From Rhodanobacteraceae bacterium (lineage in GTDB: Bacteria; Pseudomonadota; Gammaproteobacteria; Xanthomonadales; SZUA-5): 64,000 nt of DNA. Positions 32,160 through 41,362 of this stretch are shown here, piece by piece. The position numbers were made by a program, and so were the translations under genes. Below the pieces are notes generated by a model, which worked only from the letters and a program-made list of their open reading frames with translations, did not search any database and was not told the DNA's origin. Location of the stretch: assembly GCA_016713135.1 (NCBI GenBank), contig JADJPR010000002.1:1-64000 (forward strand), in the 5' to 3' direction. The first letter of the stretch is position 1. Each line of letters begins with the position of its first letter.

Positions 32160-34439
32160 TCAGGCTGTCGCCGCGTCCGCCGGTTCCGCAGCCGCCGCTT
32201 CCGAACGCACGCTCAGGCTGTCGCCTTCGGCCGCCACGTTGACCCGGCCGCCGCCGACCAGCGCGCCGAACAGCAACTCATCGGCGAGCTTGCGCTTGAT
32301 GTGCTCCTGGATCACGCGCGCCATCGGACGCGCACCCATCAGCGGATCGAAGCCCTTGTCGGCCAGCCAGGCGCGCGCAGTTTCGTCCACGTGCAGGGTG
32401 ACGTGCTTGTCCGCGAGCTGCGATTCCAGTTCGATGACGAACTTGTCGACCACCCGCAGGATGGTCGCGCGGTCGAGCGCGGCGAACTGGATGATCGCAT
32501 CCAGGCGGTTGCGGAATTCCGGGCTGAAGCCGCGACGGATCACTTCCATTGCATCGGTGGAGTGATCCTGCTCGACGAAGCCCATGCTGCGACGCGAAGC
32601 CTGAGCGGCGCCGGCATTGGTCGTCATCACCATCACCACGTTGCGGAAGTTCGCCTCGCGGCCATTGGTGTCGGTCAGCACGCCGCGGTCCATCACCTGC
32701 AGCAGCAGGTTGAACACATCCGGGTGCGCCTTCTCGATCTCGTCCAGCAGCAGCACTGCGTGCGGGTGCTTGGTCACCGCCTCGGTCAGCAGGCCGCCCT
32801 GGTCGAAACCGACGTAGCCCGGAGGCGCGCCGACCAGGCGCGACACGGTGTGCGCCTCCATGTACTCGGACATGTCGAAGCGGATCAGCTCGATGCCCAG
32901 AATCATCGCCAGCTGGCGCGTGACCTCGGTCTTGCCGACACCGGTCGGTCCGGCAAACAGGAAGCAGCCGATCGGCTTGCTCGGATCGCCCAGGCCCGAA
33001 CGCGACATCTTGATCGCCGCGGTCAGCACGTCGATCGCCTCTTCCTGGCCGAACACGACCATCTTGAGGTTGCGCTCGAGGTTGCGCAGCACGTCCTTGT
33101 CGGACGCGGACACATGCTTGGCCGGGATGCGCGCCATCTTGGCGACGATGTACTCGACTTCCTCGGTGTCGATCACGCGCTTGCGCTTGTCCTCGGCGAG
33201 CAACTGTTGGCGCGCGCCAGCCTCGTCGATGACGTCGATCGCCTTGTCCGGCAGGAAGCGGTCGTGGATGTGCTTGACCGACAGGTCCACTGCGGCCTTC
33301 AGGGCCTCGGCGGCGTACTCGACCTTGTGATGTTCCTCGAAACGCGTCTTCAGCCCGCGCAGGATCTCGATGGTGTCGGCGATGGTCGGCTCGACCACAT
33401 CGATCTTCTGGAAGCGACGGGTCAGCGCGCGGTCTTTCTCGAAAATGCCGCGGAATTCCTGGAAAGTGGTCGAACCGATGCAACGCATCTCGCCCGAACC
33501 CAGCAGCGGCTTGATCAGGTTGCTCGCATCCATCACGCCACCGGAGGCCGAACCGGCGCCGATGATGGTGTGGATCTCGTCGATGAACAGGATCGCCTTC
33601 GGGATGCGCTTGAGCTCGGCCATGACCTGCTTCAGGCGCTTCTCGAAGTCGCCACGGTATTTGGTGCCGGCGACCAGCGCGCCGAGGTCGAGCGCGAAGA
33701 TCACCGCGTCCTTGAGCACCTCGGGGACATCATTGTCGACGATGCGCTTGGCCAGTCCCTCGGCCAGCGCGGTCTTGCCGACGCCGGCCTCGCCGACGTA
33801 CAGCGGATTGTTCTTGCGCCGGCGGCAGAGCACCTGGATGGTGCGCTCGATCTCGTCCGCACGCCCGATCAGCGGGTCGATCCGCCCCGCGCGCGCCTGG
33901 TCGTTGAGGTTGCTGGCATAGGCCTGCAGCGCACTCTGCTTCTCCGCATCGGCGCCGCCCTCGCCCTCGCTGCGCTCGGCGTTCGCATCGCGCACCGGAT
34001 CCTGCGGGATCTTGGCGATGCCGTGCGAGATGTAGTTGACCACGTCCAGCCGCGTGATGTCCTGCTTCTGCAGCAGGTAGGCGGCGTGGCTGTCCTTCTC
34101 GCCGAAGATCGCCACCAGCACGTTGGCGCCGGTCACTTCCTTCTTGCCCGAGGACTGCACGTGGTAGACCGCGCGCTGCAGCACGCGCTGGAAGCCGAGC
34201 GTCGGCTGGGTGTCGCGCTCGTCGTCAGCGGGCAGCATCGGCACCGTCTCCTCGATGATCGAACGGGTCTCATCCGACAGCTTCTTGAGATCGGCACCGC
34301 AGGCTTTCAGCACCTGGGCGGCGGAGGGGTTCTCGATCAGCGCCAGCAGCAAGTGCTCGACGGTCATGAATTCATGCCGTTTCGCGCGTGCTTCCTTGTA
34401 GCTCTGGCTGATGGTCAGTTCCAGGTCCTTGCTGAACAT
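32160..34439 (-). CDS. clpA: ATP-dependent Clp protease ATP-binding subunit ClpA
   Basis: A 759-residue unfoldase. Residues 1-150 form the Clp N-domain, then two AAA+ modules follow with Walker A sites GEAGVGKTAL and GPTGVGKTEV; LFIDEIHTIIGAG and LLLDEIEKAH are the Walker B regions. With ClpP and the adaptor ClpS it degrades N-degron substrates. ATG 34439 (MFSKDLELTIS) is the usual start. An Ala/Glu-rich tail ends the protein. Confidence 0.96.
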   Translation of the reverse strand: MFSKDLELTISQSYKEARAKRHEFMTVEHLLLALIENPSAAQVLKACGADLKKLSDETRSIIEETVPMLPADDERDTQPTLGFQRVLQRAVYHVQSSGKKEVTGANVLVAIFGEKDSHAAYLLQKQDITRLDVVNYISHGIAKIPQDPVRDANAERSEGEGGADAEKQSALQAYASNLNDQARAGRIDPLIGRADEIERTIQVLCRRRKNNPLYVGEAGVGKTALAEGLAKRIVDNDVPEVLKDAVIFALDLGALVAGTKYRGDFEKRLKQVMAELKRIPKAILFIDEIHTIIGAGSASGGVMDASNLIKPLLGSGEMRCIGSTTFQEFRGIFEKDRALTRRFQKIDVVEPTIADTIEILRGLKTRFEEHHKVEYAAEALKAAVDLSVKHIHDRFLPDKAIDVIDEAGARQQLLAEDKRKRVIDTEEVEYIVAKMARIPAKHVSASDKDVLRNLERNLKMVVFGQEEAIDVLTAAIKMSRSGLGDPSKPIGCFLFAGPTGVGKTEVTRQLAMILGIELIRFDMSEYMEAHTVSRLVGAPPGYVGFDQGGLLTEAVTKHPHAVLLLDEIEKAHPDVFNLLLQVMDRGVLTDTNGREANFRNVVMVMTTNAGAAQASRRSMGFVEQDHSTDAMEVIRRGFSPEFRNRLDAIIQFAALDRATILRVVDKFVIELESQLADKHVTLHVDETARAWLADKGFDPLMGARPMARVIQEHIKRKLADELLFGALVGGGRVNVAAEGDSLSVRSEAAAAEPADAATA

Positions 34440-34564
34440 GGACTTCCTTTCCTCCTGCGGCATGACGCCTGACTGTTTCTACCACATGGCCCCGCCCACC
34501 GACGAAATCAAGCGTGACGGATTTGGCGATAGTCAGCGGGAACTCACGTCCCTGTCGCCAGCAT

Positions 34565-34891
34565 TCAGGCTTCCTCCATCGCGCACATCAGCGGATGCTG
34601 GTGAGCACGCGAGAAGGCGTTGACCTGGGCCACCTTGGTATCTGCCACGTCGCGCGTGAAAACGCCGCAGATGCCCTTGCCCTGGGTATGCACATGCAAC
34701 ATCACGCGGGTGGCGTTCTCGCGCGACATCGCGAAGAAGGTCTCCAGCACGATCACGACGAACTCCATCGGCGTGTAGTCGTCGTTGAGCAGCACCACCT
34801 TGAACATCGGCGGTTTCTTCAGCTCCGGGCGCGACTCCTGGACGACGACGTCCTGGTCTTCACGCGGGTCGTTTCGGGTCTCCTCGCTCAT
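34565..34891 (-). CDS. clpS: ATP-dependent Clp protease adaptor ClpS
   Basis: A 108-residue adaptor that delivers N-degron proteins to ClpA. The conserved part is VVLLNDDYTPMEFVV, with METFFxMSxxxA as LETFFAMSRENATRVML and HVHTQGKGICGVFTRDVA. ATG 34891 (MSEETR) is preferred. It lies 125 bases upstream of clpA on the same strand. Confidence 0.95.
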   Translation of the reverse strand: MSEETRNDPREDQDVVVQESRPELKKPPMFKVVLLNDDYTPMEFVVIVLETFFAMSRENATRVMLHVHTQGKGICGVFTRDVADTKVAQVNAFSRAHQHPLMCAMEEA

Positions 34892-34994
34892 GGCTCCGGA
34901 TTGCACTGTCGGCGGCTACATACGATGCTGCGAAGTATATCGGGCCGCGCCATCGCCGGACCGTGCATCCGACCATCGGAATACCCTTGCCTGC

Positions 34995-35450
34995 ATGACC
35001 CCCGAAATCCGCCTGCCGCGATTGACCGTGGCCGCCATCGTCCCGGATGGCGCGCGCTACCTGCTGGTCGAGGAGACCATCGACGGCCGCGCCGTGCTCA
35101 ACCAGCCCGCCGGACACCTGGATCCGGGCGAGAGCCTGATCGACGCCGTCATTCGCGAAACTCGCGAGGAAACCGCCTGGGCGGTGCGCCCCTTGGGCCT
35201 GGTCGGCGTCTACCAATTAGTCCTCCCGCACGTGCACTTCGTGCGCATGACTTTCCTCTGCGAAACCCTCGGCCACGACCCGACGCAAGCGCTCGACACC
35301 GAGATCGTGCGCACCCACTGGCTGACCCGCGACGAGATTGCCGCCCACGCCGTCCCCCAGCGCAGCCCGCTGGTTCTGCGCTGCATCGACGACCACCGGG
35401 CCGGCCGCATGTGGCCGCTGGAGCAGATTGCGGACGTGGTGCGGCCGTGA
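34995..35450 (+). CDS. nudJ: Nudix hydrolase (NudJ-like)
   Basis: A 151-residue phosphohydrolase. The Nudix box reads GHLDPGESLIDAVIRETREET. LPRLTVAAIVPDGARYLLVEE and NQPAGHLD resemble NudJ, which acts on HMP-PP and nucleoside triphosphates. Its position before mnmA matches the E. coli nudJ-mnmA order, although a 280-base repeat element now separates them. Confidence 0.88.
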   Translation: MTPEIRLPRLTVAAIVPDGARYLLVEETIDGRAVLNQPAGHLDPGESLIDAVIRETREETAWAVRPLGLVGVYQLVLPHVHFVRMTFLCETLGHDPTQALDTEIVRTHWLTRDEIAAHAVPQRSPLVLRCIDDHRAGRMWPLEQIADVVRP

Positions 35451-35497
35451 GCATGGTGGGCGGGGTTCGGATCGTCGGTTGCCGGGGGACTCGAGTC

Positions 35498-35684
35498 CGG
35501 TTGTTGGTTGTTGGTTGTGGCTTGTTGGCAGCAACAGCCGGTCAGCCGACGGCCTGTGGGAGCGGACTCCGTCCGCGATCTTTCCTGCGGCCGCCAACAA
35601 GATCGCGGGCAAAGCCCGCTCCCACCAGAGCGACGGCGTGCCGGCTTTGCTGCCCACAACCCACAACCCACAACCAAGAACCGG
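35498..35684. repeat. Inverted element with heptamer arms, copy 3
   Basis: The outer arms are CCGGTTGTTGGTTG at the left and CAACCAAGAACCGG at the right, then GGTTGTGG/CCACAACC units and GGCAGCAA/TTGCTGCC inside. The core has the REP-like stems CTGTGGGAGCGGACTCCGTC and GCGGGCAAAGCCCGCTCCCAC. It lies between nudJ and mnmA. Confidence 0.8.
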
Positions 35685-35730
35685 GCACGGGCTTCAGCGA
35701 AGCCCGCCAACACCCCCAGACGCCGCAGCC

Positions 35731-36822
35731 ATGAAAGTCCTCGTCGGTTTGTGCGGCGGCGTCGACTCCTCGGTCACCGCCTTGTTGCTCCAGCGCGCCG
35801 GGCACACCGTCGGCGGGCTGTTCATGAAGAACTGGGAGGAGGACGACGTTGATGGCGTGTGCCCGGCGGAGTCGGACGCCAATGACGCCCGGGCAATCGC
35901 GGCCCTGCTCGGGATCCCGTTCTACGGGCGCAACTTCGCCGCCGAGTACTGGGACGGGGTGTTCGAGCACTTCCTGTCCGAACTGAAGACCGGGCGCACG
36001 CCGAATCCGGACATCCTGTGCAACCGCGAGGTCAAGTTCCGCACCTTCGTCGAGCACGCCCAGGACCTGGGCTATGAGCGTATCGCCACCGGCCACTACG
36101 CGCGCTTGCGGCGCCAGGACGGTCGGATGGAACTGCTGCGCGGGGTCGACGCCGGCAAGGACCAGAGCTATTTCCTGCACGCACTGGACCAGGCGCAACT
36201 CAGTGTCGCCGATTTTCCGGTCGGCCACCTGTGGAAACGGGAGGTGCGGGAGATCGCCACCGAGGCCGTCCTGCCGACCTCCGCCAAGCGCGACTCGACC
36301 GGCATCTGCTTCATCGGCGAGCGAAATTTCGACCCCTTCATCGCGCGCTACATCGCGCCCAACCCGGGGCCGATGCGCACGCCGGAGGGCGAACTCCTGG
36401 GCGAGCATCGCGGGCTGCAGTTCTACACCCTGGGCCAGCGCGGCGGCCTCAACATCGGGGGGCATCGCGGCGGCAGCGGCGAGCCCTGGTTCGTCGCGGC
36501 GAAATCGGTACCGGACAACACCCTCATCGTGGTCCAGGGCGAGCACCCGGCGCTGTTTGGCCAGCGCCTGCGCAGCGAAGCGATCAACTGGATTGCGGGC
36601 ACAGCGCCGGCCTCCGCCTTCGACTGCACCGCCAAGATCCGCTACCGCCAGCAGGACCAGGCCTGCCACGTGCGTCTGCGCAGCGATGGCGGCGTCGACG
36701 TCGAATTCGCCGAGCGCCAGCGCGCGATCACCCCCGGCCAATCGATCGTGTTCTACAGCGGCGAAGTGTGCCTGGGCGGCGGCGTCATCGCCGCCAGCGA
36801 CGCTCTCCTCGGCGGGCTGTAG
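35731..36822 (+). CDS. mnmA: tRNA-specific 2-thiouridylase MnmA
   Basis: A 363-residue enzyme that thiolates U34 of tRNAs for Lys, Glu and Gln. The PP-loop reads VGLCGGVDSSV: the first serine of the usual SGGVDS is Cys here. Catalytic cysteines are present in NPDILCNREVKF and STGICFIGERNF. FKxWE-type MKNWEEDD follows. Length is normal. ATG 35731 gives the family's N-terminus. Confidence 0.95.
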   Translation: MKVLVGLCGGVDSSVTALLLQRAGHTVGGLFMKNWEEDDVDGVCPAESDANDARAIAALLGIPFYGRNFAAEYWDGVFEHFLSELKTGRTPNPDILCNREVKFRTFVEHAQDLGYERIATGHYARLRRQDGRMELLRGVDAGKDQSYFLHALDQAQLSVADFPVGHLWKREVREIATEAVLPTSAKRDSTGICFIGERNFDPFIARYIAPNPGPMRTPEGELLGEHRGLQFYTLGQRGGLNIGGHRGGSGEPWFVAAKSVPDNTLIVVQGEHPALFGQRLRSEAINWIAGTAPASAFDCTAKIRYRQQDQACHVRLRSDGGVDVEFAERQRAITPGQSIVFYSGEVCLGGGVIAASDALLGGL

Positions 36823-36845
36823 TCGTCGCGCGCCCCGTGGGCCTA

Positions 36846-37031
36846 TTCAACGCGGAGACGCAGAGGACACGGAGAAAAGCCAAGCCAATCAATGTGCTCG
36901 GTGGCTCTTGCTTTCTCTGCGTCTCTGCGTCATCCAGGCCAGCTTTCGACGCCGAGACACGGAGAAAAGCATGCCGATAAAGCATTCCGGCTTTCGCTCT
37001 TCTCCACGTCCTCCGCGTCTCCGCGTTGAAC
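36846..37031. repeat. Inverted element pair, GCGGAGACGC family, copy 1
   Basis: Two consecutive stem-loops are present: 36846-36932 (CAACGCGGAGACGCAGAGG...GAAAAGCC against CTCTGCGTCTCTGCGT) and about 36949-37031 (GACGCCGAGACACGGAG against CTCCGCGTCTCCGCGTTG). They fill the gap between mnmA and the Uma2 gene. Confidence 0.75.
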
Positions 37032-37047
37032 AGAGCTCAGGAAGCGA

Positions 37048-37605
37048 TCAGTCAGCCCAGAGATCGGCGAGCCCCAGCGGGACGGCCTCGAAGGGCTCGA
37101 TGGCGGCAGTCTCGTCGCCGCCATGGGTGGCCAGCAGCAACCAGCGCGCACCTTCGAGGCGATAGGATTCCAGCGTCTGCGCGATCGGGTCCACGAGCCA
37201 GAGGTTGGGAAGTCCATGCGACGCATACAGGCGCATCTTGATCTGGCGATCGATGCGCGCGGTCGAGGGCGACAGCACCTCGCTGGCCCAGTCGGGCACC
37301 AGATCGAACCACGCGGCATCGGGCAGCTTCGGCAGCCGCTCGCGCCGCCAACCGGCGATGTCCGGCACGATCACATCACGCCCCAGGTGCAGTTCCGGCT
37401 CGATCAGGATGATCCAGCCACCCGGGCCGCCGTGGCCGCGGTCGAAGGGATCGTCGATCCGCCCCAGCAGCCGACCCGCGGACCTTGCATGCCGCGGCGC
37501 CGGCCGCGGATGCGTGTGCAGCACGCCATCGAGAATCTCAGCCACCAGATGCTCCGGCGTGCTGAGGACATCCTCGTAGGTAGCGAATTTGGGGACGCTG
37601 CTCAT
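37048..37605 (-). CDS. Uma2 family endonuclease (DUF820)
   Basis: A 185-residue protein with the Uma2 pattern YEDVLSTPEHLVAEILDGVLH, GGWIILIEPELHLG, VPDIAGWRRERLP and PDWASEVLSPSTARID...WLVDP. The PD-(D/E)xK-like active-site residues (E of IEPELHL, D of VPDIAGW, ExLS) are visible. Families like this are often linked to mobile DNA; cellular function is unknown. It is flanked on both sides by GCGGAGACGC repeats. Confidence 0.85.
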   Translation of the reverse strand: MSSVPKFATYEDVLSTPEHLVAEILDGVLHTHPRPAPRHARSAGRLLGRIDDPFDRGHGGPGGWIILIEPELHLGRDVIVPDIAGWRRERLPKLPDAAWFDLVPDWASEVLSPSTARIDRQIKMRLYASHGLPNLWLVDPIAQTLESYRLEGARWLLLATHGGDETAAIEPFEAVPLGLADLWAD

Positions 37606-37652
37606 GCGGCCATTGTGCACCGAACCAACGTTCGATCGCACGCGGGGAGGTC

Positions 37653-37840
37653 ATTCAACGCGGAGACGCGGAGGACGCGGAGAAAAGCCAAGCTGATCAA
37701 CGAGCTCAGTAGCTTTTGCTCTCTCCGCGCCTCTGCGTCAAACAGCTCGGCTTTGGACGCAAAGACACTGAGAAGAGCATTCAGCAGAGTGCTCTCGGGC
37801 TTTTGCCCTTCTCCGCGTCCTCTGCGTCTCCGCGTTTAAC
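37653..37840. repeat. Inverted element pair, GCGGAGACGC family, copy 2
   Basis: A first stem (37653-37742) pairs CAACGCGGAGACGCGGAGG with CTCCGCGCCTCTGCGT; a second (about 37757-37840) pairs GACGCAAAGACACTGAGAAG with TTCTCCGCGTCCTCTGCG. It lies between the Uma2 gene and the lptB stop. Confidence 0.75.
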
Positions 37841-37845
37841 CGGGC

Positions 37846-38565
37846 TCACAAGCGGAACTTGTCGCCCAGATACACCTCGCGCACCTTGGGATGCGCCAGG
37901 ATCTGCTGCGGGCTGCCTTCGGCGAGGACCTGGCCGGCGTTGAGTACGTAGGCGCGGTCGCAGATGTCGAGGGTTTCGCGCACGTTGTGGTCCGTGATCA
38001 GCACGCCAATGCCGCGCTCGCGCAAATGCGCGATGGCTTCCTGGATCTCGCCGACGGAGATCGGGTCGACGCCGGCAAAGGGCTCGTCGAGCATGATGAA
38101 GCGCGGCTTGGCGGCCAGCGCGCGGGCGATCTCGACGCGCCGGCGCTCGCCGCCGGACAGGCTCTGGCCGAGCTGGCCGCGCAGATGGGTGACCTGCAGT
38201 TCCTCCAGCAGCGATTCGAGCACCACGGTGCGCCCGCGCCGGGTCAGGTCCTTGCGCATCTCCAGCACCGCGAGCAGGTTGTCCTCGACGGTGAGCCGGC
38301 GGAACACGCTGGGTTCCTGCGGCAGGTAGCCGATGCCGAGACGCGCACGATCGGACATCGACAGCGGCGTGATGTCGCGGCCGTCGAGTTCGATGCGCCC
38401 GCGGTCGGCGGCGATCATGCCGACGATCATGTAGAAACAAGTGGTCTTGCCGGCGCCATTCGGCCCCAGCAGGCCGACGACTTCGCCCACGCTCAGGTGG
38501 CAGGACACACCGCGCACGACCTCGCGGCCGCGGTAGCGCTTGCTCAGGCTTTCGACCAGCAGCAT
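37846..38565 (-). CDS. lptB: Lipopolysaccharide export ATPase LptB
   Basis: A 239-residue ABC ATPase. Walker A is GPNGAGKTTCFY, the signature is SLSGGERRRVEIARAL and Walker B is RFIMLDEPFAGVDPI. It powers LptFG to pull LPS from the inner membrane. It is 9 bases downstream of lptA in the lptC-lptA-lptB order. Confidence 0.96.
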   Translation of the reverse strand: MLLVESLSKRYRGREVVRGVSCHLSVGEVVGLLGPNGAGKTTCFYMIVGMIAADRGRIELDGRDITPLSMSDRARLGIGYLPQEPSVFRRLTVEDNLLAVLEMRKDLTRRGRTVVLESLLEELQVTHLRGQLGQSLSGGERRRVEIARALAAKPRFIMLDEPFAGVDPISVGEIQEAIAHLRERGIGVLITDHNVRETLDICDRAYVLNAGQVLAEGSPQQILAHPKVREVYLGDKFRL

Positions 38566-38574
38566 CGGGCCGGA

Positions 38575-39111
38575 TCAGCCCTGCGGCGCGGTGGCGGGCG
38601 CATCGGCCGGCTTCGGCGGCTTGGGCGGGATCACCAGTTGCACGCCGCCGCCGACGCCTTCGCCGGCGGCCAGCCGGCCGGTCTTCACCGAATAGGTCAC
38701 GCGCTCGGAGCGCAAGGTGCCCTGCGGGCGCTCCAGCACCACGTCGCCGCGCAACTCCACCGATTCCTCAGCGAGCAGGTAGTCGATCGTCGCTGCGCGC
38801 GCGTTCAATTCGCCGCCGCCATCCATCGATTGCTTCAGCGTGGCCGGGCTGCCGGTCAGCAACGCGCGTTTGACCTCGCCCTTTTCCTGGGTCACGTCGG
38901 CACGCGCGGCGTTCACCACCAGGCTGCCCTGGGTGATGCGCACATTGCCGGTGAGCACCGTGGTGTTGGTGTCCATGCCCGACTCGAAACGGTCGGAATT
39001 GATCTGCATCGGCTGCTGGCGGTCCGCCTCCAGCGCCAGCGCCGGCGTCGCCAGCACGGCGAACATCCAGGCCAACCAGCGGCGATCAGGAACCCTTGCG
39101 TTTCGGCACAT
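38575..39111 (-). CDS. lptA: Lipopolysaccharide transport periplasmic protein LptA
   Basis: A 178-residue protein. The signal peptide (RRWLAWMFAVLATPALA) is followed by the OstA-like beta-jellyroll repeats (PMQINSDRFESG, TVLTGNVRITQGSLVVNAARADV, DVVLERPQGTLRSERVTY). A Pro-rich tail ends it. It bridges LPS across the periplasm. ATG 39111 has a GGAAGGTG ribosome-binding site; it overlaps lptC by about 26 bases. Confidence 0.93.
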   Translation of the reverse strand: MCRNARVPDRRWLAWMFAVLATPALALEADRQQPMQINSDRFESGMDTNTTVLTGNVRITQGSLVVNAARADVTQEKGEVKRALLTGSPATLKQSMDGGGELNARAATIDYLLAEESVELRGDVVLERPQGTLRSERVTYSVKTGRLAAGEGVGGGVQLVIPPKPPKPADAPATAPQG

Positions 39112-39661
39112 ATTCACCTTCCACCTGTTTCAGGAGCACGAAGCGGTCGTTCTCGAGGTCGGCGCGCAGGCCCACCCCGCGGATCTCGCTTCCGGTGCTG
39201 ACAATCTCCACGGCTTCATCGCTGCTTGCAAGCTTCTCGTCGATCGCGAACTCGATGCGCTCGGAGCGGATTTTCACCGGCTCGCGCTTCGGCCGCGTGC
39301 CGTCGAGCACCACGGCGTCCTGCAGCCACAGCCGGTCCTTGGATACGTCCAGCCGCCCGAGTTTCGATTCGCCCTTCCAGCGCGAACCCTCGGCGCTCAT
39401 GACGTCGAAGAGGGGGGTCTGGATCAGGTATTCGTCGCTGCGCCGCGGACTGCTGATGCGCGGGCTGACCAGCACCAGGTTGGGCTTGCCGGCGTCGTCG
39501 TAGACGCGCATCTCGACATTCAGGATTTCGTTGTCCTGATTCGCCAGGCGCGCCGGTGGCGGCTCCGGCGGCGGCAGCGCGAACCAGCGCAGCAGCCCGT
39601 AGCTGGCGAGCGTGGTCGCGCCGAGCACAACCATCCACAGCCGCGTGCGCCCCGGAGTCAA
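39086..39661 (-). CDS. lptC: LPS export ABC transporter periplasmic protein LptC
   Basis: A 191-residue single-pass protein with one N-terminal membrane helix (residues 8-26) and the LptC fold (NVEMRVYDDAGKPNLVLVSPRI, LYDxxS-type FDVMSAEGSRW, KSERIEF-like RSERIEFAIDEK). It passes LPS from LptBFG to LptA. Its ATG overlaps the kdsC stop by 4 bases. Confidence 0.92.
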   Translation of the reverse strand: MTPGRTRLWMVVLGATTLASYGLLRWFALPPPEPPPARLANQDNEILNVEMRVYDDAGKPNLVLVSPRISSPRRSDEYLIQTPLFDVMSAEGSRWKGESKLGRLDVSKDRLWLQDAVVLDGTRPKREPVKIRSERIEFAIDEKLASSDEAVEIVSTGSEIRGVGLRADLENDRFVLLKQVEGEYVPKRKGS

Positions 39662-40203
39662 GGCGCGCCCGCCAGATGTGCCTGCACCAGTGCGTCCAGC
39701 TTGCCCTGCGCGGCGAGGATGAACTCGGCGAACTCGCGCACCGCGCCGCCGCCTGCCGGACGGCTGGCGATCCAGTGACAGCGCCGGCGCACCACCGGCA
39801 CCGCCTCGGCCACCGTCGCCGCCAGGCGCACGCGCGCAATCACCGCCAGATCCGGCAGGTCGTCGCCCATGTAGGCGGCCTCGTCGTGCCCGATGCCGAG
39901 GCTGGCCAGCACCGAATCGAACACCGGCAGTTTCTCGCGCACGCCAAGGTGCACATGCGCGACGCCCAGCTCGCGCAATCGCCGCGCAGCGGCCTCACTG
40001 GCACGCGCGCTGATCACCAGGGTCGCAATGCCCGCTTGCTGCAGCAGCTTCAGGCCCAGGCCATCGTGCACATGGAAGGCCTTGGCTTCGGCGCCATCGT
40101 TGCCATACCACAGGCGCCCGTCGGTGAGCACGCCGTCGATGTCGAAGCCGATCGCACGGATCGCACGCGCGCCTTCGAGCAGGTCCGCCGGAACGGCCGC
40201 CAT
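39658..40203 (-). CDS. kdsC: 3-deoxy-D-manno-octulosonate 8-phosphate phosphatase KdsC
   Basis: A 181-residue HAD hydrolase. FDIDGVLTDG is the catalytic motif with two aspartates; FHVHDGLGLKLL, VISARAS and YMGDDLPDL complete the active site. It removes phosphate from Kdo-8-P. It shares one base with the kdsD stop, in a kdsD-kdsC-lptC-lptA-lptB operon. Confidence 0.95.
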   Translation of the reverse strand: MAAVPADLLEGARAIRAIGFDIDGVLTDGRLWYGNDGAEAKAFHVHDGLGLKLLQQAGIATLVISARASEAAARRLRELGVAHVHLGVREKLPVFDSVLASLGIGHDEAAYMGDDLPDLAVIARVRLAATVAEAVPVVRRRCHWIASRPAGGGAVREFAEFILAAQGKLDALVQAHLAGAP

Positions 40204-41210
40204 CAGATGACCCGCGCCCGCAGCAAGTCATGGAAGTTCAGCGCGCCGACCAGCGCGCCGGCATCGTCGACCACCAGCAGCGCCGAGATCTTGTGCGCCT
40301 CCATCATCTGCGCCGCCTCGATCGCCAGCTTGTCCGCCGCGATGGTGCGCGGGTTCGCGGTCATCAGCGCGGTCACCGGGGTGGCGCGCAGGTCCACGCT
40401 GGCATCGTCCAGCGTGCGCCGCAGGTCGCCGTCGGTGAACACGCCGCAGAGCTTGCCGTCAGCCTGCGCGATCGCGGTCATGCCGAGCTTCTTGCGCGAC
40501 ATCTCCATCAGCGCGTCGGTCACGCTGGCGCTGGGTTCGACGCGCGGGATCTCATCGCCCACGTGCATCACGTCGCTGATGTGCACCAGCAGGCGCCGGC
40601 CGAGCTGGCCGGCCGGATGCGAGGCGGCAAAATCGTCGGAGGTGAACCCGCGCGCTTCCAGCAGGGCGATCGCCAGCGCGTCGCCCATCACCAGCGCCGC
40701 GGTGGTGCTGGCAGTGGGCGCCAGTCCCAGCGGGCAGGCTTCCTCGCTGACCGCCACGTCGAGGTGCACATCGGCCAGGCGCGCCAGGCTGGATCGCTCG
40801 TTGCCGGTCATCGCGATCAGCGGCACGTTCTTGCGCTTGACTACCGGCAGGATCGTCAGCAGTTCATCCGTCTCGCCGGAATTGGACAGCGCCAGCACCA
40901 CGTCCTTCGTTGTGATCATGCCGAGGTCGCCATGACTGGCTTCGGCCGGATGCACGAAGAAGGCCGGTGTGCCGGTGCTCGCCAGCGTCGCGGCGATCTT
41001 GCGCGCGATATGGCCGCTCTTGCCGATGCCACTGACCACGATGCGCCCTTCGCACGCCAGCATCAGCTCGCAGGCGCGGGTGAAGGCACCGTCGATGCGC
41101 GCGGCGAGTGCGCGGATCGCGGCGGTCTCGATCTCGATGACGCGGCGTCCGGAAGCGGCAAGCGCGGCGGTCGGCAGCGATACAGCCGGCCGTGGAGCGG
41201 AGGCGTTCAT
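40203..41210 (-). CDS. kdsD: D-arabinose 5-phosphate isomerase KdsD
   Basis: A 335-residue enzyme. The SIS domain (residues 35-180) contains VVSGIGKSGHIARKIAATLASTGTP, SNSGET and a His in HPAEASHGDLGM. Two CBS domains follow. It converts ribulose-5-phosphate to arabinose-5-phosphate for Kdo synthesis. ATG 41210 is chosen; the earlier ATG lies in the divergent ibaG control region. Confidence 0.95.
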   Translation of the reverse strand: MNASAPRPAVSLPTAALAASGRRVIEIETAAIRALAARIDGAFTRACELMLACEGRIVVSGIGKSGHIARKIAATLASTGTPAFFVHPAEASHGDLGMITTKDVVLALSNSGETDELLTILPVVKRKNVPLIAMTGNERSSLARLADVHLDVAVSEEACPLGLAPTASTTAALVMGDALAIALLEARGFTSDDFAASHPAGQLGRRLLVHISDVMHVGDEIPRVEPSASVTDALMEMSRKKLGMTAIAQADGKLCGVFTDGDLRRTLDDASVDLRATPVTALMTANPRTIAADKLAIEAAQMMEAHKISALLVVDDAGALVGALNFHDLLRARVI

Positions 41211-41362
41211 GCAGGGATGTATCCGGCGAGGTGGGCGTCGATTCTTTATTCCAGCGGCTTCCGATAGCATCAGCGCCCCTTTTTGGGGCATCCGGGCGTG
41301 CCGCGAAAAACCGCGCCGAGTCTACACCCGGGCCACCTGAACCCAAGCCCTTCGGACCCGCC

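Noticed and set aside
32301..34472. 723-codon open frame on the plus strand
   Set aside because: Antisense shadow of clpA; its His/Asp/Val-rich composition is typical of a reverse frame.
37048..37605. Uma2 protein as part of a toxin-antitoxin or defence system
   Set aside because: It stands alone with no partner gene; only its flanking repeats are notable.
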